From positions 124,001 to 188,000 of the forward strand of contig UCEY01000044.1 of the NCBI GenBank assembly GCA_900471605.1: DNA of 64,000 bases, given 5' to 3'. The DNA is from Hyphomicrobiales bacterium (GTDB taxonomy: Bacteria > Pseudomonadota > Alphaproteobacteria > Rhizobiales > Rhizobiaceae). The position numbers and the translations under genes are program-made. Under the pieces are notes generated by a model. The model made no database searches, was not told the origin of the DNA, and was given only the letters and a program-made list of their open reading frames with translations. Shown here one piece after another: positions 1 through 9,290 of this stretch (the first letter of the stretch is position 1; every line of letters begins with the position of its first letter).

Positions 1-26
1 AACTTCAGGGAAGTTTCGAAGAGAAT

Positions 27-100
27 TGGCTGGGGAACCTGGATTCGAACCAAGATTAACGGAGTCAGAGTCCGTCGTTCTACCGTTGAACTATTCCCCA
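27..100 (-). tRNA. tRNA-Gln (CTG anticodon)
   Basis: Read on the minus strand, the 7-bp acceptor stem TGGGGAA/TTCCCCA closes a complete cloverleaf. The anticodon stem ACGGA/TCCGT holds the loop CTCTGAC, so the anticodon is CTG, which reads CAG (Gln). The T arm carries GGTTCGAATCC. A G discriminator and a genome-encoded CCA end follow at 27-30. The gene is complete and stands alone in the part of the sequence visible here. Confidence 0.95.
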
Positions 101-380
101 GCAGGGGCCGCCGGGTGATGGCCCGGCCGGTGTGCGGCGCTTATAAACAAAAGCGGGCGGATTGCAAATACCGATTTCGAAAAAAATCGATGCCGCGAAA
201 GCTTTGTCGTCACGGCTGCGAAAAAGCTGGAGCGCGGGTCTGATGACAGGTCCGTGACACGGGCGGCAAAAAGCCGTTGGCGAAAACGCCACCGCCTGTT
301 ATCTTCGCGCCAACGAAACAATCAGACGCCAGCGGCATACCTTCAAGAGGGCCTTGCGCGGCGAGATGGACATATAAGTG

Positions 381-1991
381 ATGGACCCCGATAGCGGCGC
401 AAAGCCGCCGGAAGGCGGGGCGTCGGCGGCACCGCGCGGAGAGGGGAAATCCTCGAGGCGTCGGAAGGCGAAGCGGAACGGCAAACGTCGTGACGCGGCG
501 CCTGTGAGCCATTCGGATGCGGTCGATTCGGCCGCGCCTGCCGGACGTCCCCATAGCCAGGACCCCAGCCCGTCGGCGCGCAAGCGCAAGCGGCGTCGCG
601 CGAAATCCGCCGGCGCTCGGCAGTCGGGGCAGGGCTCGAACACCGCACCCGCAGCACAGCAGGTTTCGGTCCGCGCCGAGGGCGGGCAGCAGCCCCATTC
701 GGCAAAACCGCCGTCTTCGTCGCGCAATCGGCGCAAGAAGAACAGAGGCGGCCGTGGCCTTCAGGGCAGGCCGCTGGCACCCGCCAAGGCGGCGCCGGGT
801 GTCGCGAAGGTCCAGGTCCCCGCCGGTTCGGGTCAAGTTGCCGCCAAGGATGTCCGCGGCAGGGCCGGCGCTGAAAGCCCGGCGGCGGAACCGCGCGGCG
901 AAAAATTCTCCTACGTCAACGATCTCTATGCGGCGCTCGACCTCGGCACCAACAATTGCCGCCTGCTGATCGCCCAGCCGACAAGGCCCGGCCAGTTCCG
1001 GGTCGTCGATGCGTTTTCGCGCATCGTCCGCCTCGGCGAAGGGCTCGGCACCAGCCGCCGGCTGTCGCAGGATGCGATGGACCGCGCGGTCGAGGCTTTG
1101 CGCATCTGCGCCGCAAAGCTCGCCAGCCGGCAGATCCGCCGCATGCGGCTGATCGCCACCGAAGCTTGCCGCGCCGCCGAGAACGGCGAGGAATTTCTCT
1201 CTCGCGTCACCTCGGAAACCGGGCTGGAACTCGAAATCATCGATCGGGAAACCGAGGCCCGGCTTGCCGTGTCCGGATGTTCGTCGCTCGTCGGTCGCGA
1301 GGCGCGCTCCGTGGTTCTCTTCGATATCGGCGGCGGTTCGTCGGAAATCGCCGTCATCCGCATCGATGACAGCCGTTCGAGCCGGCTCGCCAACCACATC
1401 ACCCATTGGACCTCGCTTCCGGTCGGCGTCGTGACGCTGTCGGAACGGCATGGCGGACGCGACGTGACGCCGGATGTCTTCTCCGCGATGGTGACGGAAG
1501 TCGAAGGCATGCTGGCTGCTTTCGATTGCCCGCCGGTCACAGCCTTCCGCCGTCAGGGTGCCGAGGATTTCCATCTGATCGGTACGTCCGGCACGGTGAC
1601 CACGCTTGCCGGCGTGCATCTCGACCTGCCGCGCTACGACCGTCGCAAGGTCGACGGGTTATGGCTCTCGGATGCGGAAGTCTCCGCCATGCAGGCGAAG
1701 CTGCTCTCCTGGGATTTCGCCGGCCGTGCTGCCAACCCGTGCATCGGTCCCGATCGGGCCGATCTGGTGCTGGCCGGCTGCGCGATTCTGGAAGCGATCC
1801 GCCGCCGCTGGCCGAGCCAGCGCATGCGGGTTGCCGACCGGGGCCTGCGCGAGGGCCTGTTGACGGACATGATGGCCGACGATGGCGTATGGCGCCGCGT
1901 GCGGCCGCGCCGCCCAGGGGCCAATCAGGGGGCCAATCCGGGGGGCAGTCATGGTGCCGGCGGGCAGGATGAAGCGGGAGCAAGGCGATGA
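381..1991 (+). CDS. ppx: Ppx/GppA family phosphatase with long basic N-terminal extension
   Basis: Exopolyphosphatase / pppGpp phosphohydrolase family (ASKHA fold), cytoplasmic, expected to hydrolyse polyphosphate or pppGpp. The catalytic core begins near residue 180 with the phosphate-1 motif LDLGTNNCRLLIA and has the phosphate-2 motif FDIGGGSSE near residue 315. The first roughly 170 residues are low-complexity, rich in Arg, Lys, Ala, Pro and Ser, and probably disordered; this makes the protein about 536 aa, longer than a core-only enzyme. A GTG lies immediately upstream at 378 and could be the start instead. The stop overlaps the rlmE start by an ATGA, so the two genes are translationally coupled. 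Family assignment is firm. Whether polyphosphate or pppGpp is the substrate cannot be told from sequence. Confidence 0.9.
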   Translation: MDPDSGAKPPEGGASAAPRGEGKSSRRRKAKRNGKRRDAAPVSHSDAVDSAAPAGRPHSQDPSPSARKRKRRRAKSAGARQSGQGSNTAPAAQQVSVRAEGGQQPHSAKPPSSSRNRRKKNRGGRGLQGRPLAPAKAAPGVAKVQVPAGSGQVAAKDVRGRAGAESPAAEPRGEKFSYVNDLYAALDLGTNNCRLLIAQPTRPGQFRVVDAFSRIVRLGEGLGTSRRLSQDAMDRAVEALRICAAKLASRQIRRMRLIATEACRAAENGEEFLSRVTSETGLELEIIDRETEARLAVSGCSSLVGREARSVVLFDIGGGSSEIAVIRIDDSRSSRLANHITHWTSLPVGVVTLSERHGGRDVTPDVFSAMVTEVEGMLAAFDCPPVTAFRRQGAEDFHLIGTSGTVTTLAGVHLDLPRYDRRKVDGLWLSDAEVSAMQAKLLSWDFAGRAANPCIGPDRADLVLAGCAILEAIRRRWPSQRMRVADRGLREGLLTDMMADDGVWRRVRPRRPGANQGANPGGSHGAGGQDEAGARR

Positions 1992-2737
1992 CGAAACCAC
2001 CGGTTGGCGGCAATCGCACCGGCCGCAAGCTCGGCCAGAAGGTCAAGAAGGGCAAGCTCAAGGCGTCGTCGCGGCGCTGGCTCGAGCGCCATATCAACGA
2101 CCCCTACGTCCAGCGCGCCAAGCTCGAAGGATATCGCGCCCGCGCGGCCTTCAAGCTGCTTGAGATCGACGAGAAGCACCAGATCCTCAAGGGCGCCCGC
2201 CGCATCATCGATCTGGGTGCTGCGCCGGGAAGCTGGTCGCAGATCGCCGCCAAGGTCACCGATTCGACCGACGAGGACATCCGCGTCGCGGCGATCGATT
2301 TTCTGGAAATGGCGCCGCTTGCCGGCGTCAGGATCCTGCAGCTCGACTTCCTCGATCCGGAAGCGCCGCGCCTCCTGATGGAGGCGATCGGCGGCACCCC
2401 GGACCTGGTGATTTCCGACATGGCGGCGCCGACCACCGGCCACCAGAAGACTGATCACCTGCGCACCATGCATCTGTGCGAAGTGGCGGCCCATTTTGCC
2501 GTCGAAGTCCTGGGCGAGGGCGGCCATTTCCTGGCCAAGACCTTCCAGGGCGGCACCGAGCGCGACCTGCTCAACATGCTGAAGCAGAATTTCAAGCAGG
2601 TCATCCATGTAAAGCCCGGCTCGTCCCGCCAGGAATCGGTCGAGATGTTCCTGCTCGCCAAGCATTTCAAGGGCCGCAGGCCTGAGGCGGTCGGACCGGA
2701 AGAGGTCGCCGAAGCGGAAACGGAAGACCGGGCCTGA
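1988..2737 (+). CDS. rlmE: 23S rRNA (uridine-2552-2'-O)-methyltransferase RlmE
   Basis: FtsJ/RrmJ family: methylates the 2'-O of U2552 in the A loop of 23S rRNA during late 50S assembly, using S-adenosylmethionine. The SAM-binding motif IDLGAAPGSWSQ is clear. The K-D-K-E catalytic tetrad can be traced through RAAFKLLE, DLVISDMAAPTTG, FLAKTFQGG and RQESVEMFL. The protein has 249 aa with a basic N-terminus (GRKLGQKVKKGKLK), usual for alphaproteobacterial versions. It overlaps the upstream Ppx-family gene by four bases and ends exactly where the convergent MFS gene ends. Confidence 0.97.
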   Translation: MTKPPVGGNRTGRKLGQKVKKGKLKASSRRWLERHINDPYVQRAKLEGYRARAAFKLLEIDEKHQILKGARRIIDLGAAPGSWSQIAAKVTDSTDEDIRVAAIDFLEMAPLAGVRILQLDFLDPEAPRLLMEAIGGTPDLVISDMAAPTTGHQKTDHLRTMHLCEVAAHFAVEVLGEGGHFLAKTFQGGTERDLLNMLKQNFKQVIHVKPGSSRQESVEMFLLAKHFKGRRPEAVGPEEVAEAETEDRA

Positions 2738-4141
2738 CTATTCGCCGGCTTCCGGCTGCATATTGCGTGCCCGGTGGCCGGAAACGGCGGCGCCCGTCCG
2801 CGGGTCCAGTTTCAGCAGCGGCACGACCGCCAGAAGCGAAAGGGCTGCCACCAGGAAGAAGGCCAGGTGGAAGTCGGCGAGCTGCAGATGCGTGCCCGTG
2901 AGCGCCGCCGACGCTTCGAGGATGAAGGCCGCAAACGCGACGCCGAGCGCCATGCTGATCTGCTGCAGGACGGAAGCGATCGAGGTCGCCTGGCTCGCCT
3001 GTTCGTCGCTGATCTCGGAATAGCTGAGCGCGTTCGAGCCGGTGAAGAAGAACGAACGGCAAAAACCCGACATCAGCAGGAAGGCGATGATCAGCGCATG
3101 CGAGGTCTGCGGCGTGAAGAAGCCGTTGGCCGCGGTGGTCGCCGCGCCGAGCACGCCCGAGACGATCAGCGTCGTCTTGAAGCCGGTCATCGCGAAGACC
3201 CGGCGGGCGGCGAACTTCACCATCAGCGCGCCAAGGGCTCCGGCAAATGTGATGAGGCCCGATTGGAACGGGTTGAGGCCGAAACCGAGCTGCAGCATCA
3301 GCGGCATCAGGAACGGAATGGCGCCGGTCGAGATGCGGAACAGCGTGCCGCTGCTGCTCGCCGCCCGGAACGCATTGTCCCTGAAGAGCCGGAGGTTGAG
3401 GATCGGTGCGGGATGGCTTCGCGCGTGGACCACATAGGCCACGCCGGCCGCGAGCCCCAGCGCCGTCGCGGTGATGCCGATTGCCGGCGGCAGGGCCGGA
3501 AGGCCGATGACCGAAAGCCCGAAAACCGTACCGGCGGCGGTGACCGAGGTGAGGAAGAAACCCCACCAGTCGATCGAAGGCGGATTGGTGGCCTCGATTT
3601 CCGGCAGGAAGATCGTCGAGAGATAGATGCCGAGAACCCCGACCGGCACGTTGATCAGGAAGATCCAGTGCCAGGTGAAATAGGTGGTGATGAAACCGCC
3701 GATCGGCGGACCGGTCAGCGGCCCCACCAGCGCCGGGATGGTGAGCAGCGCCATGGCCGAGACCAACTCGCTGCGCTTCGTGGTGCGCAGCAGGACCAGG
3801 CGTGCGACCGGCGTCATCATCGCGCCGCCCATGCCCTGCAGGAAGCGCGACAGCACGAACTGGAAAAGGTTCGACGAGAATGCGCAGCAGATCGAGCCGA
3901 TCACGAAAACCAGGATCGCAATGCGAAAAATCTTCTTGGCGCCGAAGCGGTCCGCCATCCAGCCGCTGATCGGGATGAACATGGCAAGCGCGACCATGTA
4001 GGAGGTCAGAGCCAGTTTCAGCGTGATCGGCCCGACATTCAGGTCCGCGGCGATCGCCGGGAGCGCCGTCGCAATAACGGTGGAATCCATCTGCTCCATG
4101 AAAAGGGCGACGGCGAGAATGAGGGGAACGATGCGGTTCAT
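2738..4141 (-). CDS. MFS transporter, DHA2 (EmrB/QacA-like) family
   Basis: Inner-membrane proton-driven drug exporter of the major facilitator superfamily, 467 aa from the ATG at 4141 (MNRIVPLILAVALFMEQMDS). The DHA motifs are present: helix 1 with MEQMDSTVIATALP, motif A (GWMADRFGAKKIF) after helix 2, and a motif C-like GPLTGPPIGGFI in helix 5. The sequence is hydrophobic throughout. An in-frame extension upstream to 4417 lacks membrane character and overlaps the promoter region of the divergent gene, so the shorter start is preferred. No membrane-fusion partner is adjacent, so the substrate is unknown; it probably acts alone. Confidence 0.88.
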   Translation of the reverse strand: MNRIVPLILAVALFMEQMDSTVIATALPAIAADLNVGPITLKLALTSYMVALAMFIPISGWMADRFGAKKIFRIAILVFVIGSICCAFSSNLFQFVLSRFLQGMGGAMMTPVARLVLLRTTKRSELVSAMALLTIPALVGPLTGPPIGGFITTYFTWHWIFLINVPVGVLGIYLSTIFLPEIEATNPPSIDWWGFFLTSVTAAGTVFGLSVIGLPALPPAIGITATALGLAAGVAYVVHARSHPAPILNLRLFRDNAFRAASSSGTLFRISTGAIPFLMPLMLQLGFGLNPFQSGLITFAGALGALMVKFAARRVFAMTGFKTTLIVSGVLGAATTAANGFFTPQTSHALIIAFLLMSGFCRSFFFTGSNALSYSEISDEQASQATSIASVLQQISMALGVAFAAFILEASAALTGTHLQLADFHLAFFLVAALSLLAVVPLLKLDPRTGAAVSGHRARNMQPEAGE

Positions 4142-4340
4142 GAGGGGGCCTGCGACGGGCGGGGATTGGCCCGTCCATAAACCTGTTGATCCGGTCTGCC
4201 AATTGCTGAATCTCACCATTTCACGTTTTGGGTCACGTCTGCGTGAGATCGGATTTTCTCCTCCCGAGCCGCGGTTATGTTCCCTGCGTACCGGACGCCA
4301 GCTCAAGGGTCCGCGGCAATTCCAGGAGGCAGTTAAAATC

Positions 4341-5330
4341 ATGACGAAATCAGGTATCGGACGGCGCACCCTGATCGGCACCGCCGGTCTGGGCGTTCTT
4401 GCCGCTCCGGCAATCATCCATGCTCAGGCTTTTGCCCAGGAGAAGAAGCCGTTGGCAATCGATCGCGTCGTCCCGCCGGATATCCATAAATTCAAGCTCG
4501 GCGGTTTTCAGGTCCTGGTGGTGAAGGACGGTGCCCGTCCTTCCGGCGCTCCGGGCGAAACCTTCGGCCTCAACCAGCCGCCCGAAACGCTTGCGACGCT
4601 GCTGAGCCGGAATTTCCTGCCGACCGACCAGTTCGTCAACAGTTTCGCCCCGACGCTGATCGATACCGGCAGCGATGTGATCCTGTTCGATACCGGGCTC
4701 GGCAAGGCCGCGCGCGCCCAGGGCGGCGGACGCCTGATCGAGGGTCTGGCGGCTGCAGGCTACATGCCGGAGGATATCTCGATCATCGTCATCACCCACA
4801 TGCATGGCGACCATATCGGCGGCATCATGGAAGACGGCAAGCCCGCCTTCCCGAAGGCGCGTTATGTCACGGGCCAGGCGGAATACGACTTCTGGACCGA
4901 TGCCGCGCGGGCGGGCACGCCTGCCGAAGGCAATCAGAAGGCCGTGCTTGCCAATGTGAAGCCGCTTGCCGACAAGATGACCTTCCTCAAGGAGGGCGGA
5001 GAGGTCGTCTCCGGCATTACCGCCATGCTGGCGCCCGGCCATACGCCGGGCATGCTGATCTTCAACATCGAGTCGCAGGGCAAGCGTCTGGTTTTGACCG
5101 CGGATACCGCCAATCACTATGTCCTGTCGCTGCAGCGGCCCGATTGGGAGGTGCGTTTCGACATGGACAAGGCGCAGGGTGCGGCCACCCGCAAGAAGGT
5201 CTTCGACATGATCGCCACCGACAAGGTGGCCTTCCTCGGTTATCATATGCCGTTCCCGGCGGTCGGATTCGTCGAAAAGCAGGAGGCCGGCTACCGGTTC
5301 GTGCCGAAGAGCTACCAGTTCGACATCTGA
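4341..5330 (+). CDS. Tat-exported MBL-fold metallo-hydrolase
   Basis: A 329-aa metallo-beta-lactamase-fold hydrolase with a twin-arginine signal at its N-terminus (GRRTLIGTAGLGVLAAP, then an Ala-rich cleavage region), so it should be exported folded to the periplasm. The zinc motif THMHGDHIGG is at about residues 152-161, with later ligands in APGHTPG and LTADTANH. The ATG at 4341 follows a strong AGGAGG at 4325; an in-frame extension back to 4023 would hide the signal peptide. Divergent from the MFS gene and followed by a clear terminator, so monocistronic. The substrate is not predictable. Confidence 0.9.
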   Translation: MTKSGIGRRTLIGTAGLGVLAAPAIIHAQAFAQEKKPLAIDRVVPPDIHKFKLGGFQVLVVKDGARPSGAPGETFGLNQPPETLATLLSRNFLPTDQFVNSFAPTLIDTGSDVILFDTGLGKAARAQGGGRLIEGLAAAGYMPEDISIIVITHMHGDHIGGIMEDGKPAFPKARYVTGQAEYDFWTDAARAGTPAEGNQKAVLANVKPLADKMTFLKEGGEVVSGITAMLAPGHTPGMLIFNIESQGKRLVLTADTANHYVLSLQRPDWEVRFDMDKAQGAATRKKVFDMIATDKVAFLGYHMPFPAVGFVEKQEAGYRFVPKSYQFDI

Positions 5331-5350
5331 GTGTGCCGAAAAGCGATCAA

Positions 5351-5379
5351 AACCCGGGAGAACCACCTCCCGGGTTTTT
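5351..5379 (+). terminator. Rho-independent terminator of the MBL-fold gene
   Basis: An AACCCGGGAG / CTCCCGGGTT-type stem with a short AACCAC loop is followed directly by a T-run, starting 21 bases after the MBL-fold stop codon and ahead of guaB. Confidence 0.85.
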
Positions 5380-5510
5380 GCTATTCCCTTCTTGTCATGA
5401 ACGTGTTACCAGCCCTCGCCAACTTCCAAGCAATTGTTGCCGGAGCGCCGGGACGCTATCCAAGTCGTTCCTGAGCGTATCCCGCATTTTCTAGATCGAA
5501 GGAATTGGCC

Positions 5511-7013
5511 ATGGCACGCATCATTGAAACGGCAACCGGCGCGGACGCGCTCACCTTCGACGACGTGCTGCTGCAGCCCGGCCATTCCGAAGTCATGCCG
5601 GGCCAGACGAATATCGCCACGACCATCGCCCAGGATATCGATCTCAACCTGCCGATCATCTCCTCGGCCATGGACACGGTGACCGAGAGCCGGCTCGCCA
5701 TCGCCATGGCCCAGGCAGGCGGCATCGGCGTCATCCACCGCAACCTGACCCCGATCGAACAGGCCGAAGAAGTTCGCCAGGTCAAGAAGTTCGAAAGCGG
5801 CATGGTCGTCAATCCGGTCACCATCGGGCCCGACGCGACGCTTGCCGAAGCGCTGTCGCTGATGAAGTCGCACGGCATTTCGGGCATTCCGGTGGTTGAA
5901 AACGGCGGTGGCCATGTCCCGGGCCGGCTGGTCGGTATTCTCACCAACCGCGACGTCCGTTTCGCCTCCGATCCGGCCCAGAAGATCTACGAGCTGATGA
6001 CCCGCGAGAACCTGATCACGGTCAAGGAAAGCAGCGTCGATCAGACTGAAGCCAAGCGCCTGCTGCACAAGCACCGCATCGAGAAGCTGCTGGTGGTGGA
6101 TGGCGAAGGCCGCTGCGTCGGCCTGATCACCGTCAAGGATATCGAAAAGTCGCAGCTCAACCCGAATGCCTCCAAGGATGCCCAGGGACGCCTTCGGGCC
6201 GCGGCCGCGATCAGCGTCGGTGACGATGGTTTCGAGCGCGCCGAACGCCTCATCGAGGCAGGCGTCGATCTTCTGGTCGTTGATACCGCGCATGGTCATT
6301 CGCAGCGCGTGCTCGATGCCGTCGCGCGGGTGAAGCGCATCTCCAACCATGTGCGTGTCATGGCCGGCAATGTCGCCACCTATGACGGCACCAAGGCGCT
6401 GATCGATGCCGGTGCCGATGCCGTCAAGGTCGGCATCGGCCCGGGCTCGATCTGCACCACGCGCATCGTCGCCGGCGTCGGCGTGCCGCAGCTTGCGGCG
6501 ATCATGTCGGCTGTCGAAGCCGCACGGGCGCAGAACATTCCGGTCATCGCCGATGGCGGCATCAAGTTCTCGGGCGATCTTGCCAAGGCGATCGCCGCCG
6601 GCGCATCCGCCGTGATGATCGGTTCGCTGCTGGCCGGCACCGACGAAAGCCCGGGTGAGGTCTATCTCTACCAGGGCCGCTCGTTCAAAGCCTATCGCGG
6701 CATGGGCTCGGTCGGAGCCATGGCGCGCGGCTCCGCCGATCGTTACTTCCAGGCGGAAGTGCGCGATACGCTGAAACTGGTTCCCGAAGGCATCGAGGGC
6801 CAGGTCCCGTACAAGGGACCGGTCTCCGGCGTGCTCCATCAGCTCGGCGGCGGTCTGAAGGCGGCCATGGGTTATGTCGGCGGCGCCAATCTCAAGGAAT
6901 TCCAGGAGCGCGCAACCTTCGTTCGCATCTCGGGAGCCGGCCTGCGCGAAAGCCATGCGCATGACGTGACGATCACCCGCGAGAGCCCCAACTATCCGGG
7001 CGCCGGCCTCTGA
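5511..7013 (+). CDS. guaB: Inosine-5'-monophosphate dehydrogenase
   Basis: Oxidises IMP to XMP with NAD+, the rate-limiting step of GMP synthesis. It is a 500-aa TIM barrel with two CBS domains inserted at roughly residues 95-215. The catalytic cysteine (about residue 315) lies in GPGSICTTRIVAGVG, and the flap region has the usual YRGMGSVGAM. The ATG at 5511 is chosen because AAGGA at 5499-5503 is spaced seven bases from it; a TTG at 5505 is in frame but too close to the Shine-Dalgarno. Length and domain order match the family. Confidence 0.98.
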   Translation: MARIIETATGADALTFDDVLLQPGHSEVMPGQTNIATTIAQDIDLNLPIISSAMDTVTESRLAIAMAQAGGIGVIHRNLTPIEQAEEVRQVKKFESGMVVNPVTIGPDATLAEALSLMKSHGISGIPVVENGGGHVPGRLVGILTNRDVRFASDPAQKIYELMTRENLITVKESSVDQTEAKRLLHKHRIEKLLVVDGEGRCVGLITVKDIEKSQLNPNASKDAQGRLRAAAAISVGDDGFERAERLIEAGVDLLVVDTAHGHSQRVLDAVARVKRISNHVRVMAGNVATYDGTKALIDAGADAVKVGIGPGSICTTRIVAGVGVPQLAAIMSAVEAARAQNIPVIADGGIKFSGDLAKAIAAGASAVMIGSLLAGTDESPGEVYLYQGRSFKAYRGMGSVGAMARGSADRYFQAEVRDTLKLVPEGIEGQVPYKGPVSGVLHQLGGGLKAAMGYVGGANLKEFQERATFVRISGAGLRESHAHDVTITRESPNYPGAGL

Positions 7014-7023
7014 AATTCGTGAT

Positions 7024-7048
7024 GGAGGAGGCTATGCCTCCTCCCTTT
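7024..7048 (+). terminator. Probable guaB terminator
   Basis: A perfect 9-bp stem GGAGGAGGC-TAT-GCCTCCTCC begins 11 bases after the guaB stop. It lies inside a longer AAATTC/GAATTT pairing. The T-run is weak (CTTTGAATTTC), so termination efficiency is uncertain. Confidence 0.55.
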
Positions 7049-7184
7049 GAATTTCAAAAAAAGTGCGGTGGACGCCTGCCGCCAACGGCCTGCCAACAGG
7101 CGGGATCGCTTAATTCCCTCGTGATTCCCTGCTAAACAACGCATGTTGGCGATTGTGCCGATGGAAGGGTTTTCGGGGGTAAAC

Positions 7185-7547
7185 ATGAATAAGTTTCTGG
7201 CTTGCGCGCTCCTCCTGGGCGCCGCATTCGTCACGCCTGCGCAGGCGCAGACCGTTCGCGCCGGCACCTACAATGTCGAGGGCACCAATCTCGACGGTTC
7301 CGCCTACAAGGGAACCGCAAAGATTTCGCTGACCAGCGAAACGACCTGCGCGATCGAGTGGAAGACGGGTTCCACCACGTCCAGCGGCATCTGCATGCTC
7401 TATGGCGATTCCTTCGCCGCCGGTTACGTTCTCGGCAAGGCCGTTGGCCTCGTCGTCTACAAGGTCAATGACGACGGTTCTCTGGAAGGCGCCTGGACCA
7501 TTTCCGGCAAGGATGGCTCCGGCACCGAGAACCTCACCCCGCAATAA
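7185..7547 (+). CDS. Small secreted protein of unknown function
   Basis: 120 aa beginning MNKFLACALLLGAAFVTPAQA, a textbook Sec signal peptide with AQA cleavage. The mature part is about 98 residues, beta-rich in appearance, with repeated Gly-Thr/Ser-Thr patterns and two cysteines (in TTCAIEW and GICMLYG) that could form a disulphide. Probably periplasmic. An in-frame upstream start at 7143 is less likely because the signal peptide begins at 7185, preceded by a GGGGGT stretch. I do not recognise the family. Confidence 0.72.
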   Translation: MNKFLACALLLGAAFVTPAQAQTVRAGTYNVEGTNLDGSAYKGTAKISLTSETTCAIEWKTGSTTSSGICMLYGDSFAAGYVLGKAVGLVVYKVNDDGSLEGAWTISGKDGSGTENLTPQ

Positions 7548-7650
7548 CCTGCCGGTATGGATGAAAGTGCGTGGCGCCGGTCAAACGGCGCCATTGCGTA
7601 TGAGAGAGCGCGTGTTATCTGGTTCCCCGACCAAAGAATAAGGAGAACCG

Positions 7651-8070
7651 ATGCTTTCCACCGATGCGACGCTCTGGCCGATGCTCGCGCATTCCGCGCT
7701 GGTCTTCTTTCTCTATTGGCTGTTGTCGAGAAAACGCTTCGAGGCCGTCCATGCGGGCAGCGCCGAGCCCGGCCATTTTCGGGAAAGCCGGGAGGAGCCG
7801 CCGGAAAGCCGCGCCGTCCACAGCAACCTCAGGAACCAGTTCGAACTCCCCGTCCTGTTCTATGCCCTGAGCCTCGTGCTCTACGTGTCGACCGCAGACA
7901 ACGGGGGCACGGTCGCTCTCGCCTGGATCTTCGTCTTGTCCCGCTACGCGCATACATACGTGCATCTCACCAGCAACCGGCTGCGCTATCGCCGCCCCAT
8001 CTTCATGGTCGGCTTTTTTGCGGTAGTGGCAATGTGGGCCTGGCTCGCGGTCTGGCTGGTCTTGAACTAG
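7651..8070 (+). CDS. MAPEG family membrane protein
   Basis: 139 aa with four predicted membrane helices: the N-terminal helix (SALVFFLYWLL), two after the conserved NLRNQFELPVLFYAL segment, and the C-terminal one (AVVAMWAWLAVWLVL). The N-x-x-x-QFE-x-P-V-L-F-Y block and the RYAHTYVHL segment are typical of bacterial MAPEG (membrane-associated eicosanoid/glutathione metabolism) proteins. Bacterial members are mostly uncharacterised and a glutathione-related activity is only inferred. An AAGGAGAA ribosome-binding site precedes the ATG. Confidence 0.85.
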   Translation: MLSTDATLWPMLAHSALVFFLYWLLSRKRFEAVHAGSAEPGHFRESREEPPESRAVHSNLRNQFELPVLFYALSLVLYVSTADNGGTVALAWIFVLSRYAHTYVHLTSNRLRYRRPIFMVGFFAVVAMWAWLAVWLVLN

Positions 8071-8295
8071 CCGTCCAGGCGCCGGGAGGGTTCTGGAGCC
8101 GCAGCCTGGCCGTCGGCTCCGCGAAACAACGCGCCGCTTGGAAGTCTCGCTACAATCCTGACGGGCTCGCCGATCGAGCGGGCCTCACGAACAAGTGTAA
8201 TATCCGGCACTTAGATCACTCAGTGTTTCATCTGCAAGTGGAAGTTCCTCGGTATAGATTTCCTCGTCATAAAATCGGCTACGGAGGAGCAAGCC

Positions 8296-9180
8296 ATGGA
8301 CGACCAGACCCCGAAGATCACCCAGGCGATGATCGACGCCTATGATGAATATACCCACCTGACGCTGGATCGCCGCCGCTTCATGGAAAAGCTGACCCAG
8401 CTTGCCGGCTCCGGTGCCGCGGCGGCTGCGATCGCGCCGCTGATCGGTGCGAGCTCCGCCATGGCCGATATCATTCCCGCCAACGACGACCGGCTGACCA
8501 CCGAGGACGTCACCTATCCGGGCGCCGCCGGCGTGACGATGAAGGGCTATCTCGTCAAACCCAAGAATGCCTCCGGCACGCGCGGCGGTGTCCTCGTCAT
8601 CCACGAAAACCGTGGCCTCAACGCCCATATCAAGGACGTCGCCCGCCGCATGGCGCTCGAGGGCTTCAACGCGCTCGCCATCGATTTCCTGTCGCCCCAG
8701 GGGGGCACGCCCTCGGACGAGGAGCAGGCACGGCAGATGTTCTCCTCGCTGAAGCCCGACGATGTCTCGGCCAATGGCGAGGCAAGCCGCGCCTATCTGG
8801 CCGGCATCGGCGGTGCGAACGGCAAGGTCGGAGCGATCGGCTTCTGCTGGGGCGGCGGCGCCGTCAACAACCTGGCGGTCAAGTCACCGAGCCTCAACGC
8901 CGGCGTCGCCTATTACGGTGCCCAGCCGAAAGCTGAGGATGTGCCCGCCATCAAGGCACCGCTGATGTTGCATTACGGTGGGCTCGACGAGCGCATCAAC
9001 GCCGGCATCCCGGCCTTCAAGGCGGCGCTTGAAAAGAACGGCAAGACCTTCGAGATCTTCGTTTATGACGGCGCCAACCACGCCTTCAACAACGATACCT
9101 CGTCGGCCCGCTACGACAAGGCCGCCGCCGATCTCGCCTGGAGCCGCTCGGTGGCCTTCTTCAAGAAGAACCTGGCGTGA
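8296..9180 (+). CDS. Dienelactone hydrolase family protein (YghX-like)
   Basis: 294-aa alpha/beta hydrolase. The nucleophile is Cys184 in GFCWGGGAV, the dienelactone-hydrolase form of the G-x-C-x-G elbow. The acid is probably the Asp in GGLDERIN and the base the His in ANHAFNNDTS. An internal twin-arginine-like stretch (DRRRFMEKLTQLAG followed by an Ala-rich hydrophobic segment) lies at about residues 30-55, so it may be exported or anchored. This layout, with a 30-residue lead before the RR motif, is seen in YghX relatives. GGAGGA sits just before the ATG. Substrate unknown. Confidence 0.85.
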   Translation: MDDQTPKITQAMIDAYDEYTHLTLDRRRFMEKLTQLAGSGAAAAAIAPLIGASSAMADIIPANDDRLTTEDVTYPGAAGVTMKGYLVKPKNASGTRGGVLVIHENRGLNAHIKDVARRMALEGFNALAIDFLSPQGGTPSDEEQARQMFSSLKPDDVSANGEASRAYLAGIGGANGKVGAIGFCWGGGAVNNLAVKSPSLNAGVAYYGAQPKAEDVPAIKAPLMLHYGGLDERINAGIPAFKAALEKNGKTFEIFVYDGANHAFNNDTSSARYDKAAADLAWSRSVAFFKKNLA

Positions 9181-9245
9181 TCGATCGGCATCAAGTCGCC
9201 ATCGCTCGGGTGCCGGCCAGGCGCACGGAGACCTGAAACGGAGAA

Positions 9246-9270
9246 GCCGGAGTTTGGCTCCGGCCTCTTG
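9246..9270 (+). terminator. Possible terminator after the YghX-like gene
   Basis: A 7-bp stem GCCGGAG-TTTGG-CTCCGGC followed by CTCTTG lies between the hydrolase stop and the end of the convergent LysR gene. The T-tract is poor, so it may only be a convergent-gene hairpin. Confidence 0.45.
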
Positions 9271-9290
9271 CATTCCTCAGTCGGAGGTGC

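Noticed and set aside
2774..4180. A 468-residue plus-strand frame opposite the MFS gene
   Set aside because: Composition is charged and low-complexity, while the minus-strand MFS protein has proper membrane helices and motifs.
4142..4417. In-frame extension of the MFS protein upstream of 4141
   Set aside because: It lacks hydrophobic character and lies in the promoter region shared with the divergent MBL-fold gene.
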